Assembly (NCBI GenBank): GCA_028820655.1
Contig: JAPPIK010000020.1
Location: 1-64,000 of the forward strand
Direction: 5' to 3'
DNA: 64,000 bases
Source of the DNA: Candidatus Poribacteria bacterium
GTDB taxonomy: Bacteria; Poribacteria; WGA-4E; JAJDTR01
Shown here: one piece after another, positions 35,148 to 45,171 of the stretch
Numbering within the stretch: the first letter of the stretch is position 1
Layout of the letters: every line of letters starts with the position of its first letter
The notes under the pieces: generated by a model
Seen by the model: the letters and a program-made list of their open reading frames with translations, nothing else
Database searches by the model: none
What the model was told of the DNA's origin: nothing
Translations under genes and position numbers: made by a program

Positions 35148-37052
35148 CTAAAGGGGGAAGTCCCATAACAGTATTGTGCCGTCGCCGCTCCCGCTCACCA
35201 GCGTGTTGCCATCAGGGGCGAAAACGAGGCTATTGACCGCCCAACCGTGCCCCTTCAGCGCCCGCTGATGCGTGCCGGTCGCGGCGTCCCAGAAATCGAT
35301 ACTGCCATTGATGCCCCCGGTGGCGATTTCACCCCCATTCGGGGTGAAGACCACACTCAGGGCACCCGTTCCCGGTTGTAGGGTGAGGAGATCCGCACCT
35401 GTCACCGTGTCCCAGAGCCGCACGGTATTATCGCCGCTAACACTCGCCAGCACACCTCCGTCCGGACTGAATACGACGCTAACGATGTCCAACTCATGCC
35501 CTTTCAGTGTATGCAGAGGGGTGCCCTCCGCCGTGTCAAATAGACGAATCGTATAGTCCTCGCTGCCGCTCGCCAGCAGTTTTCCGTCGGGACTGAATGC
35601 TAGACTGGTGCGAATCGGCCGGTAAATGACTTGTGAGAAATCGAAAAGTTCCCAGTTAAACGTGCGTAGTTTCGCGCCGGTTTGCGCATCCCAGAGCGTG
35701 GCGGAACTGACAGCATCGCCGCTCGCGAACATGGAGCCGTCCGCGGTGTACGCGAAGACTACGTCATTTCCTGCATCTTTCACTAAGGTGCGCAGTTCGC
35801 CGCCCCTGCGCAAATCCCAGAGTCTGATGCTATGGTAATCGTCTCCTCGCACCAGCGTTTGTCCATCCGGTCGAAAGACAAAGTTGGGCGACAGGGACAT
35901 ATCGTGCTCGAGCGAGCGCTTGTGTACCCCCGTGGCGGCGTCCCATACGCTTATGGGTTGTCTCGCGCCCTGGCTCGCCAAGGTGGCGCCGTCGGGGCTG
36001 ATCGCCGCGAAATTCACCGAGTCAAAATGACCTCCTATGCCCCACAAGCGTTTTCCGGTCATTGAGTCCCACACTCGGATGGTCGAATCCGCGGTAGCCA
36101 GCCGCCCGCCATCGGGGCTAAATGCGATCGCGGCGACGGATTTGAAAGTGAACGAGGCAAGGGTGTCGCTACGTCCTCCCAGCGTTCGCAGCAGTTCCCC
36201 CGTTCCGGCGTCCCATATTCGGGTGGATTCGTCGCTGTGCCCGGACGACAGCGTGGAGCCATTCGGACTAAAATCCACGCACTGGACGCCAGCCTCCGTA
36301 CCCTCCAGTCGGCGCAGATGACTTCCGGACACAACATCCCACAGACGAATACTGTCGCGCCAACTTCCACTTGCCAACATTGATCCATCGGGGCTAAAAG
36401 CAACGCAGGTGAGGTACTCTGTATGTCCTTGCAAGGATCGTAGATGTTTTCCCGTCGATATATCCCACAAGTCAATGTCATGCTTATTTCTATAATTCCA
36501 AGCTGCCAGCATTGAGCCATCCGGACTTAGAACCGCTTCTGCGGGCATGTACTCCATACCCTCCTGCGTACGTGCATCGAAAGAGAGCTGCTCCTCACCC
36601 GTCGCGGTGTCCCAAATACGGACGGAGTTCTCATAATCTACACTTGCGAGGGCGGAGCCGTCTCGGCTGAAAATCACGTCGATGACTCTTGACGTGTGAC
36701 CTTCCAACGCCCGCAAATGCGCGCCCGTTGAAGCGTTCCGGAGATGAACGGCGTTGTCCGTACTTCCACTCGCCAATAGGTTTCCATCCGGGCTGTAGGC
36801 TAGACATGATATGCCCCCTTCATGTGCGGACAACAAGGCAGGTTCCTTACGGTTCGCCGCGTCGTAGATCCAGATGCCGATGCCCGTTGCAACGGCGAGC
36901 CGAGCGCCGTCGGGCGAGTACTGCATTTCGGTAATATTACCGTTTCCAAGCCGCAGCCTAGCGCCGTCAGGCAGTCCCGATTGAGGGGATCCTTGGGCGG
37001 GGCCAAGTGAGGAGAACGCAGCCAGTGAGAATAGGGTCAGCATAAACTTCAT
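35148..37052 (-). CDS. secreted WD40 repeat protein (copy 2)
   Basis: A 634-residue tandem paralogue of the 32519 protein with the same signal peptide style (MKFMLTLFSLAAFSSLGPAQ), the QSGLPDGARLRLGNGNITEM start block and the same number of blades. The blade FVFRPDGQTLVRGDDYHSIR and its neighbours are almost identical in both, while other blades differ. The ribosome site CAGGAGGTATTGCG precedes ATG. It ends GDGTILLWDFPL. Divergence is uneven along the pair. Confidence 0.9.
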   Translation of the reverse strand: MKFMLTLFSLAAFSSLGPAQGSPQSGLPDGARLRLGNGNITEMQYSPDGARLAVATGIGIWIYDAANRKEPALLSAHEGGISCLAYSPDGNLLASGSTDNAVHLRNASTGAHLRALEGHTSRVIDVIFSRDGSALASVDYENSVRIWDTATGEEQLSFDARTQEGMEYMPAEAVLSPDGSMLAAWNYRNKHDIDLWDISTGKHLRSLQGHTEYLTCVAFSPDGSMLASGSWRDSIRLWDVVSGSHLRRLEGTEAGVQCVDFSPNGSTLSSGHSDESTRIWDAGTGELLRTLGGRSDTLASFTFKSVAAIAFSPDGGRLATADSTIRVWDSMTGKRLWGIGGHFDSVNFAAISPDGATLASQGARQPISVWDAATGVHKRSLEHDMSLSPNFVFRPDGQTLVRGDDYHSIRLWDLRRGGELRTLVKDAGNDVVFAYTADGSMFASGDAVSSATLWDAQTGAKLRTFNWELFDFSQVIYRPIRTSLAFSPDGKLLASGSEDYTIRLFDTAEGTPLHTLKGHELDIVSVVFSPDGGVLASVSGDNTVRLWDTVTGADLLTLQPGTGALSVVFTPNGGEIATGGINGSIDFWDAATGTHQRALKGHGWAVNSLVFAPDGNTLVSGSGDGTILLWDFPL

Positions 37053-37223
37053 CGCAATACCTCCTGTATTTTAAGGGTAGCGACAGGTCGTCGATTCGCC
37101 CAGTCGTTCGTTGGATGTACTATCGTCCTCGTAATTGCACTCGGTTGGCCCCCCGCCGGAGAGCGGTTGATCACGTCTTGAACCTTGGATCGATCGTCGG
37201 TCGCGGTGTGGGCTGGTGTTGGG

Positions 37224-37580
37224 TCAGGAGCGTGGGCGGGTGAAACGGATAAGCAGACCTATGCCAACTATGATTGCCAATGCCAAGAGCACTCGATTGC
37301 CGGTCTCTCTATCCTTTTTCTCGCGATGTTCGTACACGCTAATCTCCGTCCTGAGATTTGCGATTTTCACCTCTGCCTCCCGAAGCACCCTCTTAAGTTT
37401 GGCATTCTCTTTCACCAATTGCTCCATTGTATTGCCCCGATTTCGTTCGTCCCCCACAATCTTGGACAGAGGCCGCTTTTCCGATTCCGCAATCGAATTC
37501 CACGTGCACAGGCAGACGACCACACAAAACACAAAAAGGGCCCGCACGTATCGAGACGGGTGCCCGTTAGTGCGCATCAT
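37224..37580 (-). CDS. coiled-coil protein with two hydrophobic segments
   Basis: A 118-residue protein. An N-terminal signal or TM helix (RALFVFCVVVCLCTWNSIAE) precedes a leucine-zipper-like stretch (MEQLVKENAKLKRVLREAEV KIANLRTEISV, given in two parts) and a C-terminal TM helix (VLLALAIIVGIGLLIRF) with a basic tail. The ribosome site AGAGAGGAATC precedes ATG. It resembles exported proteins with an SH3-like start or TapA-type anchors only in layout, so no function is assigned. Confidence 0.7.
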   Translation of the reverse strand: MMRTNGHPSRYVRALFVFCVVVCLCTWNSIAESEKRPLSKIVGDERNRGNTMEQLVKENAKLKRVLREAEVKIANLRTEISVYEHREKKDRETGNRVLLALAIIVGIGLLIRFTRPRS

Positions 37581-38720
37581 GATGATTCCTCTCTTAATGT
37601 GGACAGATCGATGTGTTGGCAGCGGTTCCGTCGCCCAAATTTACATGGACACCGCCGGTTCAAGGCATTGAAACCGGGCGACTCGCCTGCCAAATCGCTT
37701 TAATTGAACCCTACAGGGGCAAACAGATGGGGACACCTCTCAACATACGGGAAAACTGTTTTCAAGTCAACGGTATTCGTGTCTGGTTCTGTCGGAAGAC
37801 GGGAACGGCTGGAACGGGATAATCGAAGAATTTGTCCGCAGCGTCTCGTGTGGATAGTTGGGGAAGAAGGGTTCCATTCTGCCACGGGGCGGGAAGGGTG
37901 GAAGGTTGGATCGGGGAATGGGGAACCCAATCGAAAAAAGTCGTTGGAAGGGAAGAAGCTAGTGGCGGCGGGTACTCGTAAGGCTTCATCGGAAAGAACG
38001 GAACGGATGGAACGGGAGTAATCTAAAAGTTCCCGTAAGGATTATATATGGATGGGTAAGGAAAATGGGTTCCATCCGTTCCAAAACTCCGTAAAATAGG
38101 GGATGAAGCTAGTCGTGGCGCGGCTTTGGCGGGTGGAACGTAACGACGGTAGGAAGAAAAGCAGTGGAGAGTGATGGGTGATGAGTGGAGAGCGGAAGGG
38201 GGAAAAAGCAGTGGCCAGTGCCCGGTCGCCAGTGATCAGTGGGGAAGGGAAGAAGACAGGAAGATTGGAAGAGAGATGGGAGGAGGGATTGTCTGAATCA
38301 CGGATTACGGGATCTCTACGGGAATTCCACGGGATTTCTATCGCGGTCGTTATTCACTTCCTTGATCGTTCGCTATTCACTCGCTTGCTGGATTACACGG
38401 ATTGGGAAAGATGGGCGGCGGCGGAGACGTGCAGCGGGCGGGGGAATCGCGACTTGGTGAAGATTTCCATAGCAGTCATAATCCAGTCGCTTGATCCTAC
38501 AGAGGCTGGTCAGGTAATTATCGCGCCAAAGGCTGGTGGGCAGAAGATTAGCTATCGCCTTCGCTATTCACTCGGTTGATGGATCTCGATCGCACTCACT
38601 ATCCATTCGCTTGATTCCACCCTACATAATCTAAAGGCGGGGTGGGGCAAGGGGACCCCTATCGCACTCGCTGTTCACTCGTTTGATTCCCCTCTACGGT
38701 TTCAACGATATCGCGACCGG
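37581..38720. repeat. gene-free repeat region with inverted F unit
   Basis: 37790-38090 holds related runs ('gaacggctggaacgggata', 'gaacggatggaacgggagta'). 38160-38410 is an F unit in reverse orientation (tggagagtgatgggtgatga; ggagggattgtctgaatcac). It is interrupted by two stacked 35-bp units flanked by GGATTAC on each side. 38480-38720 contains B and A units with further 35-bp units. The plus frames here are made of these repeats. Confidence 0.7.
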
Positions 38721-38905
38721 GAGGTCGCTCCTACCTAAAATAGGCATCTTTCCAAAATGGATCTATGTGGTTATAGTAATGTTGGAGATCTGAATATCTA
38801 CACCGATTGGCAACCAGCCTCGGGGTATCTCAAGTGAACAATCTTTGGTTTTGGCCGGATTATTGCTGAAAAAAATCTCTTGCGTTGTCACGCCTCGATT
38901 TTAAC

Positions 38906-38934
38906 TTGATTACTTAACACTTATGTGGTATACT
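38906..38934 (+). promoter_or_regulatory. sigma70-type promoter without an adjacent gene
   Basis: TTGATT and TATACT are spaced by 17 bp. The nearest coding start is more than 700 bp downstream, so it may drive a non-coding RNA or a long leader. Confidence 0.5.
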
Positions 38935-39669
38935 GGCATAGCGCTCCTTCTGCAGGGTGCATTTCAAATGATGCCAGGTGTCGCAACTCTATGAAATCAG
39001 ATTCGAATTTATATCGTCGACCTCCCCGTAGTTTGGCTAAGCGGGAGGAGGCGCGCTGAAGCATATTCGCAGCATATCGCAGAATACGGCATGGCGCCCG
39101 AAACCCGTCAAACCCGTGTCATCACTGGATTCCAGGCCGATTCTTGCGAATAGTCACCGTCTGCGACGACATCCGGCATCGCAGGTAGAGTTGAATCACG
39201 CAAACAGGGGGAACAAGCAGCGTAACCGTCAATCATGGAAGATCGATTGCGAATCACGGGAACCAGAAAATCCGGACAGAAATCGCCTCAATTGATTCAC
39301 GGAGATACCTGCCTTCGGCCGGCAAAATGAAGGGCAATCGGACGAACAACCTTAACCGAATCGCCCAAATCAATTAATCGTTCATGCACGCCTGTGGCTA
39401 CTCAACGCTCGGAAAATACCCCGTAACGACTGTTTATATTTTGGAAACATGTCTAATTACTAATCGTATGATTGATTGCAAAAAAAGTCGAATCGATCTC
39501 TCCTCTACAAGCGTGGAGTTCACGACACTTTCGCTTGACTGAGGCGGAACATAGTGCCATACTTCTGTCGGATAGAATGAGGTAAGGATACCCGCCGCGC
39601 ATTTGGCGGCGTGACAGGATTCTTCAGTGGATTCAGATAGTTTCTAAGAAAAAAACAGTGAGGCATTGA
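38935..39669. other. gene-free unique sequence, possible transcribed region
   Basis: About 735 bp of sequence that is neither repeat mosaic nor coding. Local hairpins such as 'cctccccgtagtttggctaa' with 'gcgggaggagg' at about 39023-39055 are visible. I compared it by eye with RNase P RNA, tmRNA, 6S RNA and SRP RNA cores and found none. It may be the long leader of the binding-protein gene at 39670. Confidence 0.3.
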
Positions 39670-40875
39670 ATGATGTTCAGCAGTCGAATTGCGAGTTTGG
39701 TTATTGTATGAATGATTGTGGGATCAGTTCTCCTGTTATCCTCTTGCGACGAGCTTGTGTCCGTATTTTCCGGGGGCGACATCGACGCGGAACCTGAAGC
39801 AGTGTCTGTGGGCGTGGTTCTGCCGAGGACGGGTTATCTGGGTCCGGGGGAATTTGGACCGGGTGCGCTTGTCATGGAGGACGCTTTTAACTTGGCGCTG
39901 GAGGAGGCCAATTACTCTCAATCGGGCGGCGCAAAATTAAAATTCATCGTTGAGGATGACCGAAGCACCACCGACGGAGCGGTCTCCGCTTTCAACAAAC
40001 TGATACACCAGGACAGGGTGCCGGTAATTCTGGGTGTTTGGACCTCGCACGTTGCCCGTACGGTTTTTCCGATTGCGCAAGAGAACGGTGTTGTGGCATT
40101 CAGCCCTGTCACGCTCGCAGCCGGATTGACCGATGTGGGGGACTTTGTATTTCGCGCCGGTCAGCCTACGGATGTGCTGATTCCCGCGGGGATTAAGGTG
40201 ACGCACGAGCAACTCGGCTATCAGCGGGCGGCGATGATATCCGATTCCGTCGATGATTTTTCCCGGAGCAGCGCCGAGGTGATCCGGAACACACTCTCGG
40301 ATTTCGGCGTCGATATTGTGGGCGCCGAGACGTTCGAAACAGGCGAAACAAGCTTCTCCGATCAACTCACTCGCATAAAGGACGCAGATCCCGAGGCGAT
40401 TTTCTTGTCTGCTCAACAGATTGAGTCGATTCATATCCTAAAAGAGGCGCGCAAACTCGGTATTCCCGCCGATGTGCCCTTTATCGGCGCAATTCTGTCG
40501 GCGGACGACATAGAAAGCGCCGAAGGGGCTGCCGAGGGGGCGATCACGTTTGCGGCGTGGAGAACTGACGCAGACACGCCGGGCAACCAAGAGTTTGTCG
40601 AGAAATACCGCACGCGATTCGGAAGAGAACCCAGCATTTGGGCTGCGCTATCGTATGCCGCGGTGCATATCCTTGACGAAGCGATTGACAACGCCGAAAC
40701 GAAGGACTCGGTAGGGATCCGGGACGCTTTGGCGAATATCAGCAATCTGGATACTATTTTGGGGCAGTTTTCGTTTAGTGAGGTCGGCGACGGGGCTTAC
40801 GATCCGACCGTGCTCATCGTGAATGACGGCAAGCTCGAGGTGTTTGGCGAGGGCGGCATGGAGCAAGCGAAATAA
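39670..40875 (+). CDS. periplasmic-binding lipoprotein (LivJ-type), signal peptide broken by TGA
   Basis: A type-1 periplasmic-binding protein for branched-chain amino acids or similar ligands. PEAVSVGVVLPRTGYLGPGE, LKFIVEDDRSTTDGAVSAFN KLIH, and the IRDALANISNLDTILGQFSF end are clear. The reading frame begins at ATG 39670 with MMFSSRIASLVIV, hits TGA at 39709-39711, then continues in the same frame as MIVGSVLLLSSCDELVS. Together they make a perfect lipoprotein signal peptide with LSSC lipobox; the ATG at 39712 alone leaves no positive start. The ORF track lists only 39712. It is one of four paralogues here, without transporter genes. Confidence 0.8.
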
Positions 40876-41048
40876 AGGTCGGCGGACGGGAGATAGAGAA
40901 CGCCGCCTCGTATCCAGTCAGTTGATGCTACAGAAATGGCTCGATAGGTCGCGGGTTCTCATTCAAGACCGTGGCGCCGGTAGGGTTTTACCACGATCTG
41001 AAGCCTAGATTATGACACCATGACCTTAATTCAAAGGGAGACGATCCG

Positions 41049-41669
41049 ATGATACGCTCCATCGTTGTTGCCTTGATGATTTGTTGCGCAACATCCGTGA
41101 CAGCGTCCCAACTTGAGGATGTTGTTTATCTCAAAGATGGTTCCGTCGTGCGCGGAACAATAATTGACCGGAACCAAGGGCAATCTTTGAGTATACGAAC
41201 CGCGGACAATCGTGTGTTGACCTATAGCGAACAACAGATTCTCAAGGTGGCCCGCCAATCTACCGCAATCTCGGAAAAACGGGGAAAAAACCCCGCATCC
41301 GCGAGTTGTTTGTCCTGCATGATACCCGGTCTCGGGCAATTTTATAACGGCGAACCGGGGAAAGGCTGCCTCCAATTTGGTATGGTTTCTGGAGGCTTGA
41401 CATACGCATTTTTGGTTGGAATGGTGGAGATTTATAATTCCTTCGGCGGAGGTTCGAGCGACTCGAGTGATGCTGCGTTCTATGGAAGTTTAGGTGTCGC
41501 GGCAGTCGGCTGGCTTTGGTCGGTGATCGATGCCGCAGAATCCGCCAAAAGGATTAACGAACGGAATGAAAAACAACGGCACGGTCATTTGACGGAGTCT
41601 AATGATGTCGGAATAGGCTCTATCATTGGGCGCAATCTATACGGAGCCAAAGTTACGTTGCGTTTCTGA
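41049..41669 (+). CDS. exported protein with DUF5683/TM2-like segment
   Basis: A 206-residue protein. The signal peptide (MIRSIVVALMICCATSVTAS) is followed by LEDVVYLKDGSVVRGTIID, a small beta domain of the type seen before secreted or envelope proteins. Then comes CMIPGLGQFYNGEPGKGCLQ, the 'PGLGQfYnge' helix of TM2/DUF5683-like proteins, and hydrophobic helices (LGVAAVGWLWSVIDAAESA). It ends GRNLYGAKVTLRF, like an outer-membrane strand. The ribosome site is AAAGGGAG. A terminator follows at 41801. Confidence 0.75.
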   Translation: MIRSIVVALMICCATSVTASQLEDVVYLKDGSVVRGTIIDRNQGQSLSIRTADNRVLTYSEQQILKVARQSTAISEKRGKNPASASCLSCMIPGLGQFYNGEPGKGCLQFGMVSGGLTYAFLVGMVEIYNSFGGGSSDSSDAAFYGSLGVAAVGWLWSVIDAAESAKRINERNEKQRHGHLTESNDVGIGSIIGRNLYGAKVTLRF

Positions 41670-41800
41670 GCCGGTATAGGCGCCAAGCTGGATGTAGAGG
41701 TCGTATCGAGCGGCATTAATTTATACATGCTGATGGCTGGGGATTCCTCGGCTACACGGAAAATTCTTGTTAGGTCGAAGCATATGGGAGCAAACCGGAA

Positions 41801-41831
41801 AAGCCGGGTTTCTTTATCAAACTCGGCTTTC
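41801..41831 (+). terminator. intrinsic terminator
   Basis: AAAGCCGGGTTTC pairs with GAAACTCGGCTTT-type sequence across a short loop, followed by a mixed T-rich run. It is located 130 bp after the 41049 gene. The same hairpin sequence type recurs at 57839. Confidence 0.65.
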
Positions 41832-41869
41832 TCTGTACAATTTTGGAAGATTGGACGATTGGAGGGTGG

Positions 41870-42266
41870 TGACCTAGGGAATAGGTGAGCGGGACCAAGA
41901 GGCGGACAGAAGATTGGCGGTGGCGGGGGAGATACAGTGACCAGTGGATCTCTACCGCACTCGCTAATCACTCGCTTGCTGGCTAGTGGAGAGGCGGACG
42001 TGCGGGTTGTCGGGCGTTTGCCGGAGGTACGGAGGAATGGTAGTCTATGAATCTCTAAGGGTGTTGTATTGCAGGGGATTGGGCGCGGGAATCCAGGATT
42101 TCTATGGCGGTCGCTATTCGCTCGCTTGATGGTCGCGATTCGGAGATCGCTCCTACTCCCTTGATCCCCTACGCGATGATCGCGATTCGGAAATCGCTCC
42201 CACAGATCGGTTGTGTGATACTGCGGTATGTTGACCGCAAGGGAGGCTTCTATCGCACCGTACCAT
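41870..42266. repeat. 35-bp and A repeat units
   Basis: A 35-bp unit at about 41947-41981 (gatctctaccgcactc...cgcttgct) is flanked by 'ccagtgg' and 'ctagtgg'. Two A units and one more 35-bp unit lie at 42095-42200. No gene; the long minus-strand frame over this region is an artefact. Confidence 0.65.
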
Positions 42267-43439
42267 CTAGAACGACTGCAATTCACCGCCGCGCACAACC
42301 AAGACGACGGGATCGTATTCGGCGTCGCCGACAGCGTCATATGAGAACGCCCCGAGAACGGTCTCAAAATCGCTTGTTGCAGCCAAAGCCTGTCGGATCG
42401 CATCCGAATCGGTTGACCCTGCTTCAGAAATAGCGTCCACGAGAAGCTGCACCGATGTGTACGCCAACGCGGTGTACACCGTCGGTTGTTCGCCGTATCT
42501 CGAGGCGTAGTTCCGCACAAACGCCTGACTGGCGGGCGTCTCAGCCGTGCTCGTCCACGCCGCGAACGTGATTGCTCCCTCCGCGGCGGCGCCTGCCTCC
42601 TGCACCTGGCCCAAACCCAACGCCGGTACGATGAAGGGTACATCGTCCGGAATCCCCACCTCGCGCCCCTGCACGAGTACCGTCGGCTGGTCAAACGTAT
42701 TTGCGGCGACAAGTACGGCGTCCGGTTCCAAATCCCGTATCCTGGATAGTTGGGGGCGGAGATCCTCGGCGTGGGAGGTGAAGGTTTCCGTGGTCAAGAC
42801 CTTCACGTTGAGTTCGGCGAGAATTTCGGAATACACGCCGGCGGCGCTTAGGGAAAACACATCGATGTTGTCCGCCAGTATGGCGACTCTCTGATATCCG
42901 AGTGTTGCCTGTGTGAGACGTAGACCGGGCGGAATCCGTTTCTCCACGGACAGGTTCACGCGAAAAACAAAGTCGCCGAGGGCGCTGAGTCCTTGCGCCG
43001 CGGATGACGGCGCAATCGCCACGATCCGGTTGTGTTCCGCCACCGGGAAGGCTGCCTCGGTCAGGGTCGAGGCCGCGGGACCTAGCAGCGCGACCACGCC
43101 GTCCTCGTGGATTAGCTTGTTGTAGGCGGCAATCGCTCCCTCGGGGGTGCTCTTGTTGTCCTCCAAGATGAAACGGATGCGCGGCGGCGCAAGTTGGGCG
43201 TTGTTCATCTCGTCGCGCGCCATATAAAAACCGTTGATATACCTGATGATGTTCGGGTCGTCGGGGCCGTCGACGTAGGCGCCGGACTGCGGCATCACCA
43301 AGCCGATGAGGAGCTCATCGGGAAGCGGTGAAGGCGGCTCGCTCTCGGAAAGTATGGAAACCAATTCGTCGCAGCCGTATAACCCGAAGATGAGTGCGGC
43401 GCCGACGATCAATAGACAGATTTTCCGGATAGGATTCAC
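42267..43439 (-). CDS. periplasmic-binding lipoprotein (LivJ-type)
   Basis: A 390-residue protein. The GTG start at 43439 is set by GGAGG nine bases upstream. The lipoprotein signal MNPIRKICLLIVGAALIFGL ends YGCDEL, giving a lipobox Cys. The body is a PBP type-1 fold: PDELLIGLVMPQSGAYVDGP, RFILEDNKSTPEGAIAAYNK, FVRNYASRYGEQPTVYTALA and AIRQALAATSDFETVLGAFS. It would bind an amino acid or related ligand at the cell surface or periplasm. It is a tandem paralogue of 43726 (same strand, same GTG start and leader). Confidence 0.92.
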   Translation of the reverse strand: MNPIRKICLLIVGAALIFGLYGCDELVSILSESEPPSPLPDELLIGLVMPQSGAYVDGPDDPNIIRYINGFYMARDEMNNAQLAPPRIRFILEDNKSTPEGAIAAYNKLIHEDGVVALLGPAASTLTEAAFPVAEHNRIVAIAPSSAAQGLSALGDFVFRVNLSVEKRIPPGLRLTQATLGYQRVAILADNIDVFSLSAAGVYSEILAELNVKVLTTETFTSHAEDLRPQLSRIRDLEPDAVLVAANTFDQPTVLVQGREVGIPDDVPFIVPALGLGQVQEAGAAAEGAITFAAWTSTAETPASQAFVRNYASRYGEQPTVYTALAYTSVQLLVDAISEAGSTDSDAIRQALAATSDFETVLGAFSYDAVGDAEYDPVVLVVRGGELQSF

Positions 43440-43725
43440 TAGGTTAGACCTCCATGATATATTTCGGTTCGCAGTGTGTATTTTTCCTTGCGAATATGGA
43501 CGAACTGCTCGTCCATGAACGCGGGTATTGTATCCGACTCGGCGGCGTAATTCAAGACGGTTGTAAAACCGTTGGGCACTAATCGCGTTGGACTCGCCAT
43601 GGGATTTCTATCGCGCTCCTTATCCAGTCGCTTGATGGTCGTGACCTGGAGATCGCTCCTACAGATTGGTTGTGTGATACTGCGATAGCTCGAACGCAAG
43701 GAAGGTTACTACCGCACCGTACAAT
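43440..43725. other. intergenic with one A and one 35-bp unit
   Basis: The leader of the 42267 gene, then a 35-bp unit (ggatttctatcgcgctccttatccagtcg) nested ahead of an A-type 'gtgacctggagatcgct' at about 43605-43665. Confidence 0.6.
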
Positions 43726-44898
43726 CTAGAACGGCTGCAAATCCCCGCCGCGCACAACCAAAACGACGGGATCGTATTCGGCGTCGCCGACGGCGTCGAA
43801 TGAGAAGCCCCCGAGAACGGTGTCAAAATCGCTTGTCGCAGCCAACGCCTCCCGGATCGCTTCCGAATCGGTTGAGCCCGCTTCAGAGATGGCGTTCACC
43901 AGAAGCTGCACCGATGTGTACGCCAACGCGCTGAAGACCGACGGCTCAGAATCGTAAGAATCGATGAAGTCCCGCACAAACGCCTGATTGCCGGGTGTGT
44001 CCGCCGCGCTGGTCCACGCCGTGATCGAAATCGCCCCCTCCGCGGCTGCACCCGCATGCAGCACCTCGCCCACACTCATCAACGGCACGATGAAGGGCAC
44101 ATCGTCGGGAATCCCCACTTCGCGTCCCTGAACGAGTACCGTCGGTTGGTCAAACGAATTCGCGGCGACCAGAACGGCGTCCGGCTCCAGATCCCGAATC
44201 CGCGTCAATTGGGGACGGAGATCCGCGTCGACGGTGGAAAACGTCTCCGTAGTCAGGGGCTTGACGCCGATCGCCGCGAGGGTTTCCGCGTACACCTCGT
44301 TGGCGCTGCGGGAGAACCCATCACGGGTGTCAACTATAATTGCCACGCTCTGGTAACCCAGCTTTTCCTGCGTAACTCGCACGCCGTGCGGAATTAGTTT
44401 GTCCACGGTCAGGTTTACGCGAAAAACAAAGTCGCCAAGCGCGCTCAGTCCCTGCGACGCGGATGTCGGCGCTATGGCGACGATCCGATTCTCTTCCGCC
44501 ACCGGGAACGCTGCCCCGGTGAGGGTCGAGGTCGCGGGACCTAGCAGCGCAACCACGCCGTGCTCGTGGATCAGCTTGTTGTAGGCGGCAATCGCTCCAT
44601 CCGCGGTGCTTTTGTTGTCCTCCAGGATAAAGCGGATACGCGGCGGCGTAATTTGCGCGTTGTTAATCTCGTCGCGCGCCAGATAAAATCCGTTCAGATA
44701 CCTGACGATGTCCGGGTCGTCGGGGCCGTCGACGAAAGCGCCGGACTGCGGCATCACCAGACCGATGAGTAGCTCATCCGGAAGCGGCGACGGCGGCTCG
44801 CCCTCGGAAAGTATTGAAACCAATTCATCGCAGCCGTATAACCCGAAGATGAGTGCGGCGCCGACAGCCAATAGAAAGAGTTTATTGATAGTATTCAC
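43726..44898 (-). CDS. periplasmic-binding lipoprotein (LivJ-type), tandem paralogue
   Basis: A 390-residue protein with the same GTG start and GGAGGTCTAACC leader as the 42267 gene. The lipoprotein signal (MNTINKLFLLAVGAALIFGL YGCDEL) and PBP type-1 body are the same length. Blocks such as PDAVLVAANSFDQPTVLVQG and REVGIPDDVPFIV are shared. Differences cluster around the presumed ligand pocket (LMSVGEVLHAGAAAEGAISI), so the pair may bind different ligands. No permease or ATPase gene is adjacent. Confidence 0.92.
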   Translation of the reverse strand: MNTINKLFLLAVGAALIFGLYGCDELVSILSEGEPPSPLPDELLIGLVMPQSGAFVDGPDDPDIVRYLNGFYLARDEINNAQITPPRIRFILEDNKSTADGAIAAYNKLIHEHGVVALLGPATSTLTGAAFPVAEENRIVAIAPTSASQGLSALGDFVFRVNLTVDKLIPHGVRVTQEKLGYQSVAIIVDTRDGFSRSANEVYAETLAAIGVKPLTTETFSTVDADLRPQLTRIRDLEPDAVLVAANSFDQPTVLVQGREVGIPDDVPFIVPLMSVGEVLHAGAAAEGAISITAWTSAADTPGNQAFVRDFIDSYDSEPSVFSALAYTSVQLLVNAISEAGSTDSEAIREALAATSDFDTVLGGFSFDAVGDAEYDPVVLVVRGGDLQPF

Positions 44899-45171
44899 TC
44901 GGTTAGACCTCCCTGATTTAGTGCAGTTTGTTCACTGTTTTCCTCGTTACGGGGATGGACGACCTGCTCGCCCTTGAATGCGGGTATTGTATCCGACTTG
45001 AGGGCGTAATTCAAGCCCGTTGTAACTCCCGCTGAACGACATCGTGCGGGATGTCCGCTTCGTTCCCGGTTCCGCTTGCGCCCGATCGGAGAATGCTGTT
45101 AAACTGTTACCGTGACAGCAGCGTCTTTGGGCACAGAAGTAGCTAACACTCAACGGGACGGAGGAATCGCC

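Noticed and set aside
38935-39669. RNase P RNA, tmRNA, 6S RNA or SRP RNA
   Set aside because: I could not find the conserved core sequences of any of these, although a by-eye comparison is weak.
39670-40875. UGA recoding as Gly or Trp to explain the signal peptide stop
   Set aside because: UGA ends other genes normally here (for example at 21141-21143), so genome-wide recoding is unlikely.
41585-42712. 375-codon minus-strand frame
   Set aside because: It crosses repeat DNA and overlaps both the 41049 gene and the binding-protein gene in another frame, and is Arg/Pro/Ser-rich without family features.
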